From Microbacterium aurum (GTDB lineage Bacteria > Actinomycetota > Actinomycetes > Actinomycetales > Microbacteriaceae): DNA of 64,000 nucleotides. Under the pieces are notes generated by a model. The model saw nothing but the letters and a program-made list of their open reading frames with translations. It ran no database searches and had not been told where the DNA came from. Both the position numbers and the translations under genes were made by a program. Shown in pieces: positions 37,298 to 47,858 of this stretch (the stretch's first letter is position 1; every line of letters starts with the position of its first letter). The stretch lies in contig NZ_JAFBCQ010000001.1 in the NCBI RefSeq assembly GCF_016907815.1, positions 2,294,001 through 2,358,000 on the forward strand, written 5' to 3'.

Positions 37298-40200
37298 TCA
37301 GAAGAGCACCCACACGCGGGCCGTGTCGCTGGTCGACGGGGCGGCGACCGCCGGGTCGGCCGGTTGGAACGAGGCGGTGTACGCGTGCACGCCGCGGCTC
37401 AGCCGGCCGAGTCGGTGCGTCGCGACACCGCCCTTGACCTCGACCGTCGCGACGACTTTCTCACCCTCGCGGAACACGACGACGCCCTCGGCGCGGGCGC
37501 CGTCCTCCTGCCGGACGGTCGCGATGAGCGTCGTCGGCAGGAGGCCGTTCAGGTGCACCGGCAGCAGCGCCGCCAGCCGTGTCGTCGTCGCGACCGGCTG
37601 CACCGCCGCCTCCACCGTCAGCGGGACGTGCACGACCGTGCCCGAGACCGGCGCTGTGAGCGTCAGCACGACGTCGCCGGAGGCCAGGTCCGCGGGGAGG
37701 GTGACGGTCACCTCGGCCGCGCCGTCCACGACGGCCGTCTCACCGAGGTCGGCGCCGTTCAGGCTCGCCCGCAGCGCCGTGTTCTGCGGTGCGCCGCGGC
37801 TCGTCAGGTCGAGGCCGCTCACGCGGAACGCCACGGCATCCCCGGCCGTCACCGTCTCCGGCACGCCCGTGACCTGCACCGCGTGCTTGGCATAGTCCGG
37901 CGCGAGCGGGGAGCCGTCGGCGATGTAGTCGACCCAGGCCTCGTAGTCCAGCAGGCCGGTGTCGACGTAGTCGGTGCCCTGGGTGAAGGCGCGGAAGTTG
38001 TCGCCGCCGCTGGCGAGGAACGAGAACGTCCCGATGCGGTAGGCGGCCTCCTCCTCGAGCGGCGCGCCGTCGATCGTGACCGACGTGATGCGCTCGCCCT
38101 CGGGGCGGGTCGCGTCGTACGTGTAAGACACGTTGTCGGACAGGCCGAGCTGCAGGTACGGGCGCGACGGCACCGTGCCGTCGGGGTTGCGCTGCCACTG
38201 CTGTTCGAGCATGGTCCGGAACTGCGCGCCGGTGAGCGTGATGAGCCCGAGCGTGTTGTTGAACGGCAGCACCGCGTTCGCCTGCGAGAACGAGATCGTC
38301 CCGTCGGCGAGGCCGGGCACCGCCGTCGACCCGAACTCGGCCTGGGTGTCCCACAGGTCCGACCGCAGACCGCCGGGGTTGGTGACGCCGATGTCAGCGC
38401 CGTTCGGCAGGGCGCTCAGCGAGTCGCGCAGCATGGTGGCCACGGCGTTGCCGAGTGTCGACTCGCTCGCCCGGTCATCCCGGGTTCCGCCGGTCCACAC
38501 CCCGTTCTGGAACGATCCGCCGGCGAAGGCGGTGGTGATGTCGCCCGAGACCTCGCCCACTGCGGTGTTGCCGATCTCGGCGGCTGCGGCGAGGGCGGCG
38601 TCGACGATCGTCTTCACCTGCGCGACCCGCGGGTAGGTCGCCACGAGCGTCGCGGGGGCCGTCTTCGTGCGGGGGACGTTCTGCTCGGTGTGTGCTGCGA
38701 CCTCGCCGCTGTCGGGGTCGATCGTCAGGACGATCTTGCCGATGTTGGCCCCGTACGAGCCCGTCTGTACGACGGGGCGGGTGCGGTCGGTGCCGGGGAC
38801 GGCCGCGGACCAGGCGTACTCCTTGTGGGTGTGGCCGGTGAAGATGGCGTCGACGTCCGCCGAGGTGTCGTTGACGAGGGCGGCGAAGGCGCCCCCGGCG
38901 GCGAGCTCCTGCTCCAGGGTGGCGCCGTCGGGCGTTCCGGCCCCGGCGCCCTCGTGGTACAGCGCGACGAGCACGTCGGCCTCGCCGTTGGACTCGTCGC
39001 CATCGCTCAGCTGCGCCGCGACGCGGTTGACGGCGGCGACCGGGTCGCCGAACTCGATGTCGGCGATGCCCGCCGGCGACACTAGCGAGGGCGTCTCCTC
39101 TGTGACGGCGCCGATGACACCCACGGTGAGTCCACCCGCTTCCAGAAGCGCGTATTCGTCGAGGGCCGGCGTCTGCGTACCCTTCAGATACACGTTCGCG
39201 CCCAGCTGCGGATAGTCCGAGGCCTCGCTGACACGGCCCGCCAGATCGGCGAAGCCCCGGTCGAACTCGTGGTTGCCGACGGCGGACGCCTGCAGGCCGA
39301 GCGCGTTCAGCACGTCGATCGTCGGCTGATCCTTCGCGACCGACGAGGCGAACAGCGACGCGCCGATATTGTCACCGGCCGACAGGAACAGCACGGGACC
39401 GGATGCCGCGGCGCGCTGCTCCTCGACGGTTCCCGCGAACGCGACGGTGTTGGCGTCGATGCGACCGTGGAAGTCGTTGATGTCCAGCAGCGTGAGCTCG
39501 ATCGGTGCGGCGTCGGCAGCGAGCCCGACCACGACCGGGTCATGGTCGCTCGATCGGTACACGTCGTCGGCGTAGAACTCGGTCGCGTGCGAACGGAACC
39601 GGCTGTACTCCAACGCGACAGACTCGCCCGAGTTGATGTTCCAGATGTCGGCGCCGGTCGCGCGGGCGGTCGCCGCCTCGTTCAGCAGCACGTGGTCGAG
39701 CGAGCCCGACAGCCCCTGGAAGCTGTAGGAGGCGGTGTCCACGCCGAACGCGGTCGCGGCGTCGGCGTAGCCGGCGTCGTAGAGCACCTGCAGCGGGTCC
39801 TCCTGCGTGTACGAGTTGAAGTCACCGACGAGCGCCACCGCGTCCACGTCGCCGCGGATCTGGGCCACCCAGTCGCGCAGGGCCTGGGCCTGGCGCACGC
39901 GCGACTCGTTCGACGCACCCTGACCGTCGCCGGTGTCGGCGTCGCCGGGCCACGGGCCGGCCGATCCTTTCGACTTGAAGTGGTTGACCACGAACAGCAG
40001 CGGCGCGCCGCCGGCCGCGGGCTCGAAGACCTGCGCGACGGGTTCGCGGGCGTTGTCGAACGCCTCGCCGGCGCCGCTCTGGTCGCCGAGCGCACGGGCG
40101 TCCCCGATACGCTGCACGGCGGCGGTGCGGTAGATGATGGCGTTGGTGATGACGTCCTGCTCGGATGCCGCCGGCAGCTCGTCCGAAGACGGCACGTACG

Positions 40201-42073
40201 CCCAGACGGGGGCGTCTGCGGCGGCGTTGAGCGCATCCACGAGGGTCGCCGTCGCCTCATCCGCGGTCTCCCCGAGGGCGGCGGAGTTCTCGATCTCCAT
40301 GAGGCCGACGACGTCGGCATCCAGGGCCTCGATGGCCTTCACGATCTTCGCCTGCTGGCGCTGGAGGTCGTCCGCGTCCCACGCCCCTCGCTGGTCGCAG
40401 CCCTCGCGGACCGTGACGCCGTCGCCGAGGCGGTCGGTGTAGGCCACGCATCCGGGCGCGCCGGCGCCGAGGGTCGTGAAGTAGTTGAGCACGTTGAAGG
40501 ACGCGAGTTTCAGGTCGCCGCCGACGGCCGCCGGGGCGGACGTGCGCGGGTTGGCGAAGACGACCTCGTCGGTGCCGGTGCCGTCGCCCACGAGCGAGGC
40601 GGTGGGGTTGAGCTTCCAGGTGGAGTTGCGCCAGTCGACGATCAGCGGGGCGGTGAACGAGACCTGAGCACCCACGACGACCGGCTCGGTGAGGGAGACG
40701 TAGGCCGGGGTGAGGGCGCTGCCGGTCGCGCTGAGGTAGTTCGTGCTCGATCCGTCGTCGAGGGCGACGGCGCGGGCGGCGTTGTCGGCCGCGATCGCCG
40801 CGGCCTCCGCCGAACCGGGGCGCGCGGCATCCGTCGGCTGGCGGAGCGGAGTCGCGCCGGACGCGAGGCCCACCTCGCCGTACTGGTTGGTCGCGTACGT
40901 GTTCGACACGGTGAACGCACCCTGCGGCGCGACGAGCATCGACTCCAGGCTCTCGCGCTGCGCGGCGTCGGCGGGCCAGGTGACGGATGCCGGGACCGGC
41001 GCCGGCTGCGCGTCGATGCGCACGGCACCGCCGGCGGCGACGGTCAGCTCGGTCAACCCGTTCCACTCCGAGACGACGCCGGTGACACGGACGGTGTCGC
41101 CGGGGCTCACCTCGCCGACGGCGCCGGGTGCATAGACGAAGACGGCGTCGGATGCCGTGTGGGCGGCCAGGTCGAGGGCCCCGCCGGTGCCGGCGGTCTG
41201 GATGACGTACCCGTCGAACCCGCCGGTGGGGTAGTGGGCGGTGACCACACCCTCCGTCGTCACCGTGCGTCCGGCCAGCGGCGACGCGTCGCCAGAGCCC
41301 TGGATTTCCGCGATCGTCACCGTGTCGGGCGTGCCGGGGTCGGTCGGGTCTGTCGGGTCGGTGGGGTCCGTCGGATCTGTCGGATCGGTGCCGCCGAGGC
41401 CGGTCGGGGTCGGCGGGCCGGCGGTGAAGTCGGCGGCGTTGTCGCCGGTGTTGGCGAAGTCGGCCGAGCGCGACACGCTCGTGCCGTTGGAGGTCGCCGG
41501 CGCGGGCGCCGTGCCGGCGAAGTGGGTGGCGCCGCCCCAGCCGACGAGGTCGACGACCTGGTCGAGGTTCGAGATGCCCGTGGCACCGCTGAGTGCGGTC
41601 TGCGTGGACACCAGGGCGACCTTGCCCTGCGAGCCGGACAGCGCGATGGCGCCCTCGACGTCGGCGACGAAGCCGGGGAGCGAGGCATCGGCGCCGGTCG
41701 CCTCGCCGATCAGCAGCTGCGCTCCGGCGGGGAGCACCCCGCTGAGCGCGGTGACCTGCCACGACGAGCCCGCCGCGGCGGCGTACTGCACGCTGTATCC
41801 AGAGAGGTCGATGTCGGCGCCGGAGACGTTGGCGAGTTCGATGAAGTCACGGTTGAACGCGCCGCCGGTGTTGCCGCCGCCGCCGTACACCTCGGAGATC
41901 ACGATCGGCGCGTCGACCGAGACGGCCGCCTGCGCGGCCGGCGCCACGACCAACCCGGCGGCGGCGGTGGCGAAGGCCGTGGCGAGGGCGAGAGCCCCGC
42001 GCGCACGCGGGGATCGGCCGGCCGGAGGGCGGGGGGAGGGTGCGGCGTGCGTCACGGTCTTCACTCCAGTCAT
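37298..42073 (-). CDS. Secreted ExeM/NucH-type endonuclease fused to 5'-nucleotidase (1591 aa)
   Basis: The layout suits degrading extracellular DNA and then dephosphorylating nucleotides. A signal peptide ends near residue 49 (APAAQA). A lamin-tail-like domain follows (VISEVYGGGGNTGGAFNRDF), then a TDP-repeat linker and a YhcR-type OB fold (about 250-345). The endonuclease/exonuclease/phosphatase domain (about 525-880) has LASFNVLNYF, VVGLMEIEN, LVGDFNSY and SSDHDPVVVG. The metallophosphatase domain has LLDINDFHGR, AVGNHEFDRG and FTGHTHKEY, and the nucleotidase domain and Ig-like modules come last. There is no LPXTG anchor. ATG 42073 is used; a GTG six codons later is possible. The IS110 element lies just upstream and may affect expression. 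Confidence 0.92.
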   Translation of the reverse strand: MTGVKTVTHAAPSPRPPAGRSPRARGALALATAFATAAAGLVVAPAAQAAVSVDAPIVISEVYGGGGNTGGAFNRDFIELANVSGADIDLSGYSVQYAAAAGSSWQVTALSGVLPAGAQLLIGEATGADASLPGFVADVEGAIALSGSQGKVALVSTQTALSGATGISNLDQVVDLVGWGGATHFAGTAPAPATSNGTSVSRSADFANTGDNAADFTAGPPTPTGLGGTDPTDPTDPTDPTDPTDPGTPDTVTIAEIQGSGDASPLAGRTVTTEGVVTAHYPTGGFDGYVIQTAGTGGALDLAAHTASDAVFVYAPGAVGEVSPGDTVRVTGVVSEWNGLTELTVAAGGAVRIDAQPAPVPASVTWPADAAQRESLESMLVAPQGAFTVSNTYATNQYGEVGLASGATPLRQPTDAARPGSAEAAAIAADNAARAVALDDGSSTNYLSATGSALTPAYVSLTEPVVVGAQVSFTAPLIVDWRNSTWKLNPTASLVGDGTGTDEVVFANPRTSAPAAVGGDLKLASFNVLNYFTTLGAGAPGCVAYTDRLGDGVTVREGCDQRGAWDADDLQRQQAKIVKAIEALDADVVGLMEIENSAALGETADEATATLVDALNAAADAPVWAYVPSSDELPAASEQDVITNAIIYRTAAVQRIGDARALGDQSGAGEAFDNAREPVAQVFEPAAGGAPLLFVVNHFKSKGSAGPWPGDADTGDGQGASNESRVRQAQALRDWVAQIRGDVDAVALVGDFNSYTQEDPLQVLYDAGYADAATAFGVDTASYSFQGLSGSLDHVLLNEAATARATGADIWNINSGESVALEYSRFRSHATEFYADDVYRSSDHDPVVVGLAADAAPIELTLLDINDFHGRIDANTVAFAGTVEEQRAAASGPVLFLSAGDNIGASLFASSVAKDQPTIDVLNALGLQASAVGNHEFDRGFADLAGRVSEASDYPQLGANVYLKGTQTPALDEYALLEAGGLTVGVIGAVTEETPSLVSPAGIADIEFGDPVAAVNRVAAQLSDGDESNGEADVLVALYHEGAGAGTPDGATLEQELAAGGAFAALVNDTSADVDAIFTGHTHKEYAWSAAVPGTDRTRPVVQTGSYGANIGKIVLTIDPDSGEVAAHTEQNVPRTKTAPATLVATYPRVAQVKTIVDAALAAAAEIGNTAVGEVSGDITTAFAGGSFQNGVWTGGTRDDRASESTLGNAVATMLRDSLSALPNGADIGVTNPGGLRSDLWDTQAEFGSTAVPGLADGTISFSQANAVLPFNNTLGLITLTGAQFRTMLEQQWQRNPDGTVPSRPYLQLGLSDNVSYTYDATRPEGERITSVTIDGAPLEEEAAYRIGTFSFLASGGDNFRAFTQGTDYVDTGLLDYEAWVDYIADGSPLAPDYAKHAVQVTGVPETVTAGDAVAFRVSGLDLTSRGAPQNTALRASLNGADLGETAVVDGAAEVTVTLPADLASGDVVLTLTAPVSGTVVHVPLTVEAAVQPVATTTRLAALLPVHLNGLLPTTLIATVRQEDGARAEGVVVFREGEKVVATVEVKGGVATHRLGRLSRGVHAYTASFQPADPAVAAPSTSDTARVWVLF
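41337..41390 (-). repeat. 9-bp tandem repeat encoding TDP linker
   Basis: Six in-frame 9-bp units (GGGTCGGTC-like on the plus strand) encode consecutive Thr-Asp-Pro triplets between the lamin-tail and OB domains. Third-base differences show that the units are not recent identical copies. Confidence 0.85.
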
Positions 42074-42141
42074 CGTGCAAGGTCCATCGGATCTTCGAGG
42101 CGCGGTGCGTCGGCGGCCGAGAGGACTGCGCTGTGGGGGGT

Positions 42142-43470
42142 GCCCCTATGTCCTCTGTCAAGCGGCGAGGGCGGGTTGGGCTGGTCGCGGTTGGTAGAGG
42201 GTGCCGTCGCGGAGCATGGCGTAGAGGACGTCGGAGCGGCGTCGAGCTAGGGCGATGAGGGCCTGGTTGTGGCGTTTGCCTTGGGCGATCTTGCGGTCGT
42301 AGTAGGCGCGTGATTCGGGGTCTCGGAGTGCGGCGAACGCGGAGAGGAACATGGTCCGTTTCAGGATCTTGTTCCCGCGCCGGGAGGGATGCTCGCCGCG
42401 GATCGAGGTGCCGGATCGTCGGGTCACGGGTGCGAGGCCGGCGTAGGCGGCGAGGTGCCCGGCAGTGGCGAAGGTCTTGGTGGTGACTTCGGTGAGGAGC
42501 CGGGCTGCGGTCCTGACGCCGACTCCGGGCATGCTCGTCAGGACCGGTTGAAGAGGGTGAGCGTCGACGATCTTCTCGACCTCGATGGCGATCTCATCAC
42601 GCTGCCGTCGCAACGCCTGGAGCTGCTCTGCGAGCCTGGGGAGCACCAGCGCGGCGGCGTCGGTGCCGGTCACCACGACGGTCTGCTCGCCGAGCGCGGT
42701 CATGATCTCTGCCGCCCAGACACGACCTTTGCGGGGCGCGTTCTTCAGCAGCCGGTTCCCTAGCCGCTTCTCACCCGCAGTCTTCATCGCCGCCGGCGAC
42801 GGGTAGCGCTGCAGCAGGTCCAGGATCGCGGGGTGATCCAGCCGCGGCCCGAGCACGCGTTCCAGCGCCGGGTGGATTTGGGTGAGCAGACCCCTGATCC
42901 GGTTGGAGACCTGGACGATCTGACCGGCGAGGTCGTCGTCGAACCCGCAGAGCATGCTCAGCTCCGCGACCTTCTCGTCGGCTACCTGGATCGACCGGAG
43001 CGTGTGCGGCATGGTGCGGGCCGTTTCGGCGATGATCGCCGCGTCTCTCGCGTCGGTCTTCGCCTCACCGGGATGCAGATCCGCGATGCACCGCATCGCC
43101 AACCCCGGCAGGTAACCAACGAGAGCACCTGCGGCTTGCGCGACCGCGACCGGGAGTGCACCGATCGTCGCGGGTTGATCTACGACCAGCAGCACCACGC
43201 CATGCGAGGCGAGCTGGTCGATCACCGCCCGCAATTGGCGCTCGTCGTTCGGGAGTGCTCGGTCGAATAGTCGCTTGGCTTCCCGGTCGAGCGCGACCGC
43301 GTGATGCTCGCCCTTGCCGACGTCGAGCCCAACGAACACGTCGACCTCGTCGTATCTGTCGATGCTGGTGACCACTTCGTCCTCCGCTTCACTCGTGACG
43401 GCGTCCGCGGCGGCGCGTCTCGGCATCCACGTTACGAACGGCCTCGAGCATGCTCGGGTCCAGCCCCTAT
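42142..43470 (-). mobile_element. IS110-family insertion sequence (ends not resolved)
   Basis: A full-length IS110-type transposase gene lies between the nuclease gene and lepA. IS110 elements usually lack inverted repeats and leave short or no target duplications, so ends cannot be read directly. GCCCCTAT occurs at 42142-42149 and again at 43463-43470 and is used here only as a provisional bracket. The left end may extend to about 43650, since IS110 elements carry a long non-coding region upstream of the transposase. Confidence 0.6.
42158..43375 (-). CDS. IS110-family transposase (DEDD)
   Basis: The 405-residue protein has the RuvC-like DEDD N-terminal domain (VGLDVGKGEHHAVALD; DLHPGEAKTDARDAAIIAETA). 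The C-terminal transposase_20 domain (LTSMPGVGVRTAARLLTEV, AAYAGLAPVTRRSGTSIRGEH) contains the catalytic Ser region. Length equals the family norm, and no frameshift is seen, so it is probably active. The GTG at 43375 is chosen because it begins just before the DEDD domain; the frame continues upstream to 43567 through the non-coding left end. Related enzymes use a bridge RNA to choose target and donor. Confidence 0.93.
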   Translation of the reverse strand: MVTSIDRYDEVDVFVGLDVGKGEHHAVALDREAKRLFDRALPNDERQLRAVIDQLASHGVVLLVVDQPATIGALPVAVAQAAGALVGYLPGLAMRCIADLHPGEAKTDARDAAIIAETARTMPHTLRSIQVADEKVAELSMLCGFDDDLAGQIVQVSNRIRGLLTQIHPALERVLGPRLDHPAILDLLQRYPSPAAMKTAGEKRLGNRLLKNAPRKGRVWAAEIMTALGEQTVVVTGTDAAALVLPRLAEQLQALRRQRDEIAIEVEKIVDAHPLQPVLTSMPGVGVRTAARLLTEVTTKTFATAGHLAAYAGLAPVTRRSGTSIRGEHPSRRGNKILKRTMFLSAFAALRDPESRAYYDRKIAQGKRHNQALIALARRRSDVLYAMLRDGTLYQPRPAQPALAA

Positions 43471-43600
43471 CAGCGATCACACACCGCCAACCAGGCCCGG
43501 TGACAACACCCCCCAGATCATCAAGGGACAGGGGGCAGCAATCATGCCGGGCCCGGCAGGCCGTCACCGCCCAGCATGGCCGCCGAGCGGGTCACGAAGA
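43376..43600 (-). ncRNA. Candidate bridge-RNA region of the IS110 element
   Basis: In the IS110 group the region just upstream of the transposase gene is transcribed as a structured bridge RNA. Here the non-coding stretch holds self-complementary blocks such as GCCGGGCCCGGC (about 43545-43556) and CGAGCATGCTCG (43445-43456). Loops were not folded, and boundaries and function are inferred from the family. Confidence 0.3.
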
Positions 43601-43745
43601 AAGTAACGGGGTGCGCAGAAAGGAGCCGCCGCATTGAGCATTCTTGGCACCGGCACCGTTCGACAAGAGGCAGATCGGTTAACTCTTTCTCATCGACCGG
43701 TTCTCTGGCGTGTCCCGGTCGGCTCGGCTATGGTCCGGTCCCCGG

Positions 43746-43760
43746 TAGACTTCCCGGGAC

Positions 43761-43763
<3 letters not shown>
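43746..43763 (+). promoter_or_regulatory. lepA promoter, near-leaderless
   Basis: TAGACT (43746-43751) is 9 nt before the lepA ATG, and no Shine-Dalgarno is present (ACTTCCCGGGAC), so the message should start at or within two or three bases of the ATG. Confidence 0.55.
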
Positions 43764-45620
<1,857 letters not shown>

Positions 45621-45633
45621 CGACCGCCGCGGG

Positions 45634-45783
45634 TCACTCGAGCAGGTGCCGCAGATACCGGCGCGGCGAATCCAGGTAGGTGCGCCAGTGGTGGACGAGT
45701 TCGAGGTCTTCCCACCGCGTCTCGCCCCGTGACTCATCTCGTGGAACACGGGTTCCGGCCCGCTCGACGGGTTGTCCTCGCAT
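45634..45783 (-). CDS. Possible small ORF or gene fragment (49 aa)
   Basis: Between lepA and the DUF1990 gene the minus strand keeps an open frame ending in TRWEDLELVHHWRTYLDSPR and RYLRHLLE. The residue pattern looks like the C-terminus of a real protein rather than a shadow, and no gene on the other strand explains it. The N-terminal half, from ATG 45783, is unconvincing. It may be a remnant. The rest of 45621-45860 shows only the DUF1990 promoter. Confidence 0.3.
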   Translation of the reverse strand: MRGQPVERAGTRVPRDESRGETRWEDLELVHHWRTYLDSPRRYLRHLLE

Positions 45784-45847
45784 CCTCGGATTCTCACATG
45801 AGCTGCCGACAGCATCCCGATCGCCGCCCGCGACCGGAGCGGCTGGG

Positions 45848-45863
45848 TAGGCTGGTGGCCATG
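45848..45863 (+). promoter_or_regulatory. Leaderless promoter of the DUF1990 gene
   Basis: TAGGCT (45848-45853), 7 nt, ATG at 45861; no Shine-Dalgarno. Confidence 0.55.
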
Positions 45864-46511
45864 CGCCGCGCGAACTTCCAAGAGGGCACGGTCGACTATG
45901 CCGCCGTGGGCGCCACGCAGGCGCACGACCTCATGGGCTACCCGCCCGAGCGGAGCATCCCGGCCGAGTCGTCGTGGCGCATCGGCAGCGGCCAGGCCCG
46001 GTTCGACAGCTCCGCCGAAGCGCTGCTGTCGTGGGCTCCGCTGCGGGGCGCGGGACTGCACATCAGCGATGTGCGCCCGGCATCCGGCCCCATGTACTCC
46101 GGCGTCGGATTCGACGCCGACGGCAACCCCCTCGTGGCGAGCCGCCTCGAGGCCGATCAGCGCTTCGACGCCGACGGGACCCCATTCGTCGCCTCGGGGA
46201 CGACGATCCGGGTGCGCGGGCGCATCAAGGGGATGAGCGCCGACGGCGAGCTGCGGGTCATCTACGCCATCGAGGAGCCGCGGCGGGTCGGCTTCGGGCT
46301 CGGCACGGTCGGCGACTCCGTCGTCAGCGGCGAGGAGTCCTTCGTCGTGACGTGGGACGACAGCGACGAGGTGCGGTTCACGGTACGCGCGTTCGACCGC
46401 CCCGTGTCGCCGCTGTACCGCCTGCTGCCGCCGCTCGTGAAGCGCCGCCGCCGCGAACTGTTCCAGGGGTACCTGCGCGCCCTGTCGCCGCTGTACGCGA
46501 CGCCGTCCTGA
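45861..46511 (+). CDS. DUF1990 family protein
   Basis: The 216-residue protein matches DUF1990: N-terminal NFQEGTVDYAAVGATQ, then a beta-rich core with RVRGRIKGMSADGELRVIYAIEEPRRVGFGLGTVGDSVVSGEESF and VRAFDRPVSPLYRLLPPLVKRRRRELFQGYLRAL. It is cytoplasmic with no known activity. Plant and bacterial members resemble START-like folds. Its stop overlaps hemW (TGATG), so the two are co-translated. Confidence 0.87.
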   Translation: MRRANFQEGTVDYAAVGATQAHDLMGYPPERSIPAESSWRIGSGQARFDSSAEALLSWAPLRGAGLHISDVRPASGPMYSGVGFDADGNPLVASRLEADQRFDADGTPFVASGTTIRVRGRIKGMSADGELRVIYAIEEPRRVGFGLGTVGDSVVSGEESFVVTWDDSDEVRFTVRAFDRPVSPLYRLLPPLVKRRRRELFQGYLRALSPLYATPS

Positions 46512-47728
46512 TGGGCTCCGCCCTCCCGCTCGGCGACCCCGCGCCGCTCGACGGCGCTCTGCCGGACGATCTCGTCATCGACCCCCAGCGCGACTTCGGG
46601 GTGTATCTTCACGTCCCGTTCTGCCGCGTCCGGTGCGGGTACTGCGACTTCAACACCTACACCGCCGGCGAACTGCGCGGCGCCCGTCAGGACGCCTACG
46701 CCGACGAGGTGATCCGCGAGATCGCCCTGTCGCGCCGTGTGCTGGCCGACCGGGGGCCGCTGCGCCCGGCATCCACCGTCTTCTTCGGCGGCGGGACGCC
46801 GACGCTTCTCCCGGCGGGGGACCTCGGCAGGATGCTGGCGGGCGTGCGCGACGCGTTCGGTCTCGCTCCGGATGCTGAGGTCACCGTCGAGGCGAATCCC
46901 GACACCGTCACGGCGCCGATGGCGGCCGAACTCGCCGCGGCCGGCGTGACCCGGATGTCGATCGGCATGCAGTCGGCGGTGCCGCACGTCCTCGCCGCGC
47001 TCGACCGCACCCACGACCCCGCGGGAGTGGCGACCGCCGTCGCCGCGGCACGGAGCGCGGGGCTCGACGTCAGCGTCGACCTCATCTACGGCGCACCGGG
47101 GGAGTCGCTCGAGGACTGGCGCGCATCGGTCGAGACGGCTGTCGCGCTCGCCCCCGACCACGTCTCGGCGTACGCGCTGATCGTGGAGGAGGGCACGAAG
47201 CTCGCCCGACAGATCCGCCGCGGAGAGGTGCCCGAACCCGACGACGATCTGCAGGCCGACATGTACGAACTCGTCGATGAGACGCTCGCCGCGGCGGGAT
47301 TCGACTGGTACGAGGTGTCGAACTGGGCGCGGACGCCGGCCCAGCGCTCCCGCCACAACCTGGCGTACTGGCGCGGCACCGACTGGTGGGGGTACGGTCC
47401 CGGAGCCCACAGCCACGTCGGCGGGCTGCGGTGGTGGAACGTGAAGCATCCCGCCGCGTACGCCCAGCGCCTGGCCGCGGCGCAGTCGCCCGCTGCCGGC
47501 CGGGAGCGACCGGATGCCGCCGCCCGACGCCTGGAGGATGTGCTGCTGCGCTCCCGCATCGCGGACGGGCTCGCCGTCTCGGAGCTCAGCGGCGAGGGGC
47601 GTCACGCCGTGGCATCCCTCATCGCCGACGGCCTCATCGACGGGGCCGCGGCCGTCCGCGGCCGCGTCGTGCTCACCCGGCGCGGACGCCTGCTGGCCGA
47701 CGCCGTCGTCCGCGCCCTCACCGCCTGA
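46511..47728 (+). CDS. hemW: Radical SAM haem chaperone HemW
   Basis: HemW carries a 4Fe-4S cluster and haem and is thought to insert haem into proteins. The 405-residue protein has the radical-SAM cysteines C38, C42 and C45 (FCRVRCGYC). The FNTYT residues after them separate HemW from HemN. VFFGGGTPTLL and VTVEANPDT follow. The HemW C-terminal domain with RHNLAYWRGTDWWGYGPGAHSH is present. It lies upstream of hrcA as in many Gram-positive genomes, where it was often annotated as HemN. Confidence 0.93.
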   Translation: MGSALPLGDPAPLDGALPDDLVIDPQRDFGVYLHVPFCRVRCGYCDFNTYTAGELRGARQDAYADEVIREIALSRRVLADRGPLRPASTVFFGGGTPTLLPAGDLGRMLAGVRDAFGLAPDAEVTVEANPDTVTAPMAAELAAAGVTRMSIGMQSAVPHVLAALDRTHDPAGVATAVAAARSAGLDVSVDLIYGAPGESLEDWRASVETAVALAPDHVSAYALIVEEGTKLARQIRRGEVPEPDDDLQADMYELVDETLAAAGFDWYEVSNWARTPAQRSRHNLAYWRGTDWWGYGPGAHSHVGGLRWWNVKHPAAYAQRLAAAQSPAAGRERPDAAARRLEDVLLRSRIADGLAVSELSGEGRHAVASLIADGLIDGAAAVRGRVVLTRRGRLLADAVVRALTA

Positions 47729-47780
47729 GCACCACCGCGGTCCTCGCCTCGCGACCTCGCCGAGCGACCTCGCCGACCGG

Positions 47781-47845
47781 GCCCGTTCTCGCCGAGCGTG
47801 CCCCCTGCGCCCGCCCCAGAGCGGGCGCACTCGGCGAGAACGGGC
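47781..47845. repeat. Large inverted repeat after hemW
   Basis: 23-bp arms (47781-47803 and 47823-47845; core GCCCGTTCTCGCCGAG) match with 2 mismatches around a 19-nt loop. It lies between hemW and the carboxylesterase remnant and could stop transcription in both directions. Its shape resembles a REP-type intergenic repeat. Confidence 0.8.
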
Positions 47846-47858
47846 GCACTCGGCATCC

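Noticed and set aside
39269..42250. 993-aa plus-strand frame opposite the secreted nuclease gene
   Set aside because: Shadow frame, Arg/Gly-rich, opposite a protein with several clear domains.
42142..43470. GCCCCTAT at both sides of the IS110 transposase as a true target duplication
   Set aside because: IS110 elements rarely make such duplications, and an 8-bp match in GC-rich DNA over this distance can occur by chance; kept only as a provisional bracket.
43376..43567. Extended N-terminus of the IS110 transposase to 43567
   Set aside because: The extra 64 residues have no similarity to IS110 transposases, and the region is expected to be the non-coding left end.
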